Origin: an uncultured Romboutsia sp.
Lineage (GTDB): Bacteria; Bacillota; Clostridia; Peptostreptococcales; Peptostreptococcaceae
DNA length: 14,089 nucleotides
Direction: 5' to 3'
Assembly (NCBI GenBank): GCA_937907205.1
Contig: CALESE010000023.1
Coordinates: 1-14,089 of the forward strand
In this document: one piece after another, positions 13,865 to 14,089 of the stretch
Layout of the letters: each line of letters opens with the position of its first letter
Position numbering within the stretch: the stretch's first letter is position 1
Translations under genes and position numbers: made by a program
Notes under the pieces: model-generated
What the model was told of the DNA's origin: nothing
Databases searched by the model: none
What the model saw: the letters and a program-made list of their open reading frames with translations, nothing else

Positions 13865-14089
13865 CACTAGTGTTGCATCTAACTAATATTTACAACTTGA
13901 TTTTTACAAAATTTATATAATGAAAAAAATAACCTCCTTTGGTTAAATGGAATTAAGAACAAATCCATCCTAATGAGGTTATTTATTATGAAAATATTTA
14001 AATCTAATAATAATGATACTACTTTTATTAAACAATTATAGTAAACGAACTTAATAATAAAGGTATGAAAATTATTAAATAAGCTAACA
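13865..14089. other. Hairpin and a broken short reading frame at the window edge
   Basis: AAATAACCTC (13927-13936) pairs with GAGGTTATTT (13975-13984), enclosing a smaller inverted repeat ATGGA/TCCAT. Just after it, an ATG at 13988 opens a frame MKIFKSNNNDTTFIKQL that meets two stops. In another frame the reading continues as VNELNNKGMKIIK before a stop. This looks like the frameshifted start of a gene, perhaps from another mobile element. I do not recognise the family. Confidence 0.3.

Overview
The window is very AT-rich, with strong AGGAGG-type ribosome binding sites, several TTG starts and many T-tailed hairpin terminators. Its proteins look like those of an anaerobic Firmicute. The 3-aminobutyryl-CoA ammonia-lyase of lysine fermentation, the split ArsP-like permease and the IS1182-type insertion sequence point to Clostridia, probably Peptostreptococcaceae. 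Species cannot be named from this alone.

Layout. (1) 1-443: decayed 3' end of an IS1182-family transposase and its element end. (2) 443-2020: two minus-strand genes of unknown function, a membrane-anchored coiled-coil protein and a 218-aa protein. Upstream of the second, on the same strand, lies an unannotated transcription unit (1733-1936) with a near-consensus promoter, a long-range helix and an intrinsic terminator. (3) 2021-5824: nhaA Na+/H+ antiporter (+), a class-V PLP enzyme resembling cysteine desulfurases (-), an RluF-type 23S rRNA pseudouridine synthase (+) and a small membrane protein (+). (4) 5879-7390: a minus-strand cluster of an unknown 155-aa protein, a PduO-type cobalamin adenosyltransferase and kal. 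(5) 7391-9492: a decayed short-chain dehydrogenase fragment, a Ca2+/Na+ exchanger (+) and a truncated radical SAM fragment (-). (6) 9493-10343: an ECF transporter S component with an operator-like repeat upstream, and a 53-aa charged protein (both -). (7) 10514-11519: two overlapping genes forming a split permease (+). (8) 11737-13669: an OmpR-type response regulator and sensor kinase (-). (9) 13670-14089: an inverted copy of the IS end, and a hairpin plus broken reading frame at the edge.

The genes form short, independent transcription units separated by terminators, often bidirectional. The clearest functional link is kal with the cobalamin adenosyltransferase: the lysine pathway uses an adenosylcobalamin-dependent aminomutase, and this enzyme makes that cofactor. 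NhaA and the CaCA exchanger both handle Na+ but sit in separate units.

Most notable are the unannotated RNA unit at 1733-1936, the two inverted IS ends that each abut a terminator hairpin, a possible switch between two RNA folds upstream of the small membrane gene at 5567, and an operator-like triple half-site upstream of the ECF gene. I found no CRISPR array, tRNA or rRNA.
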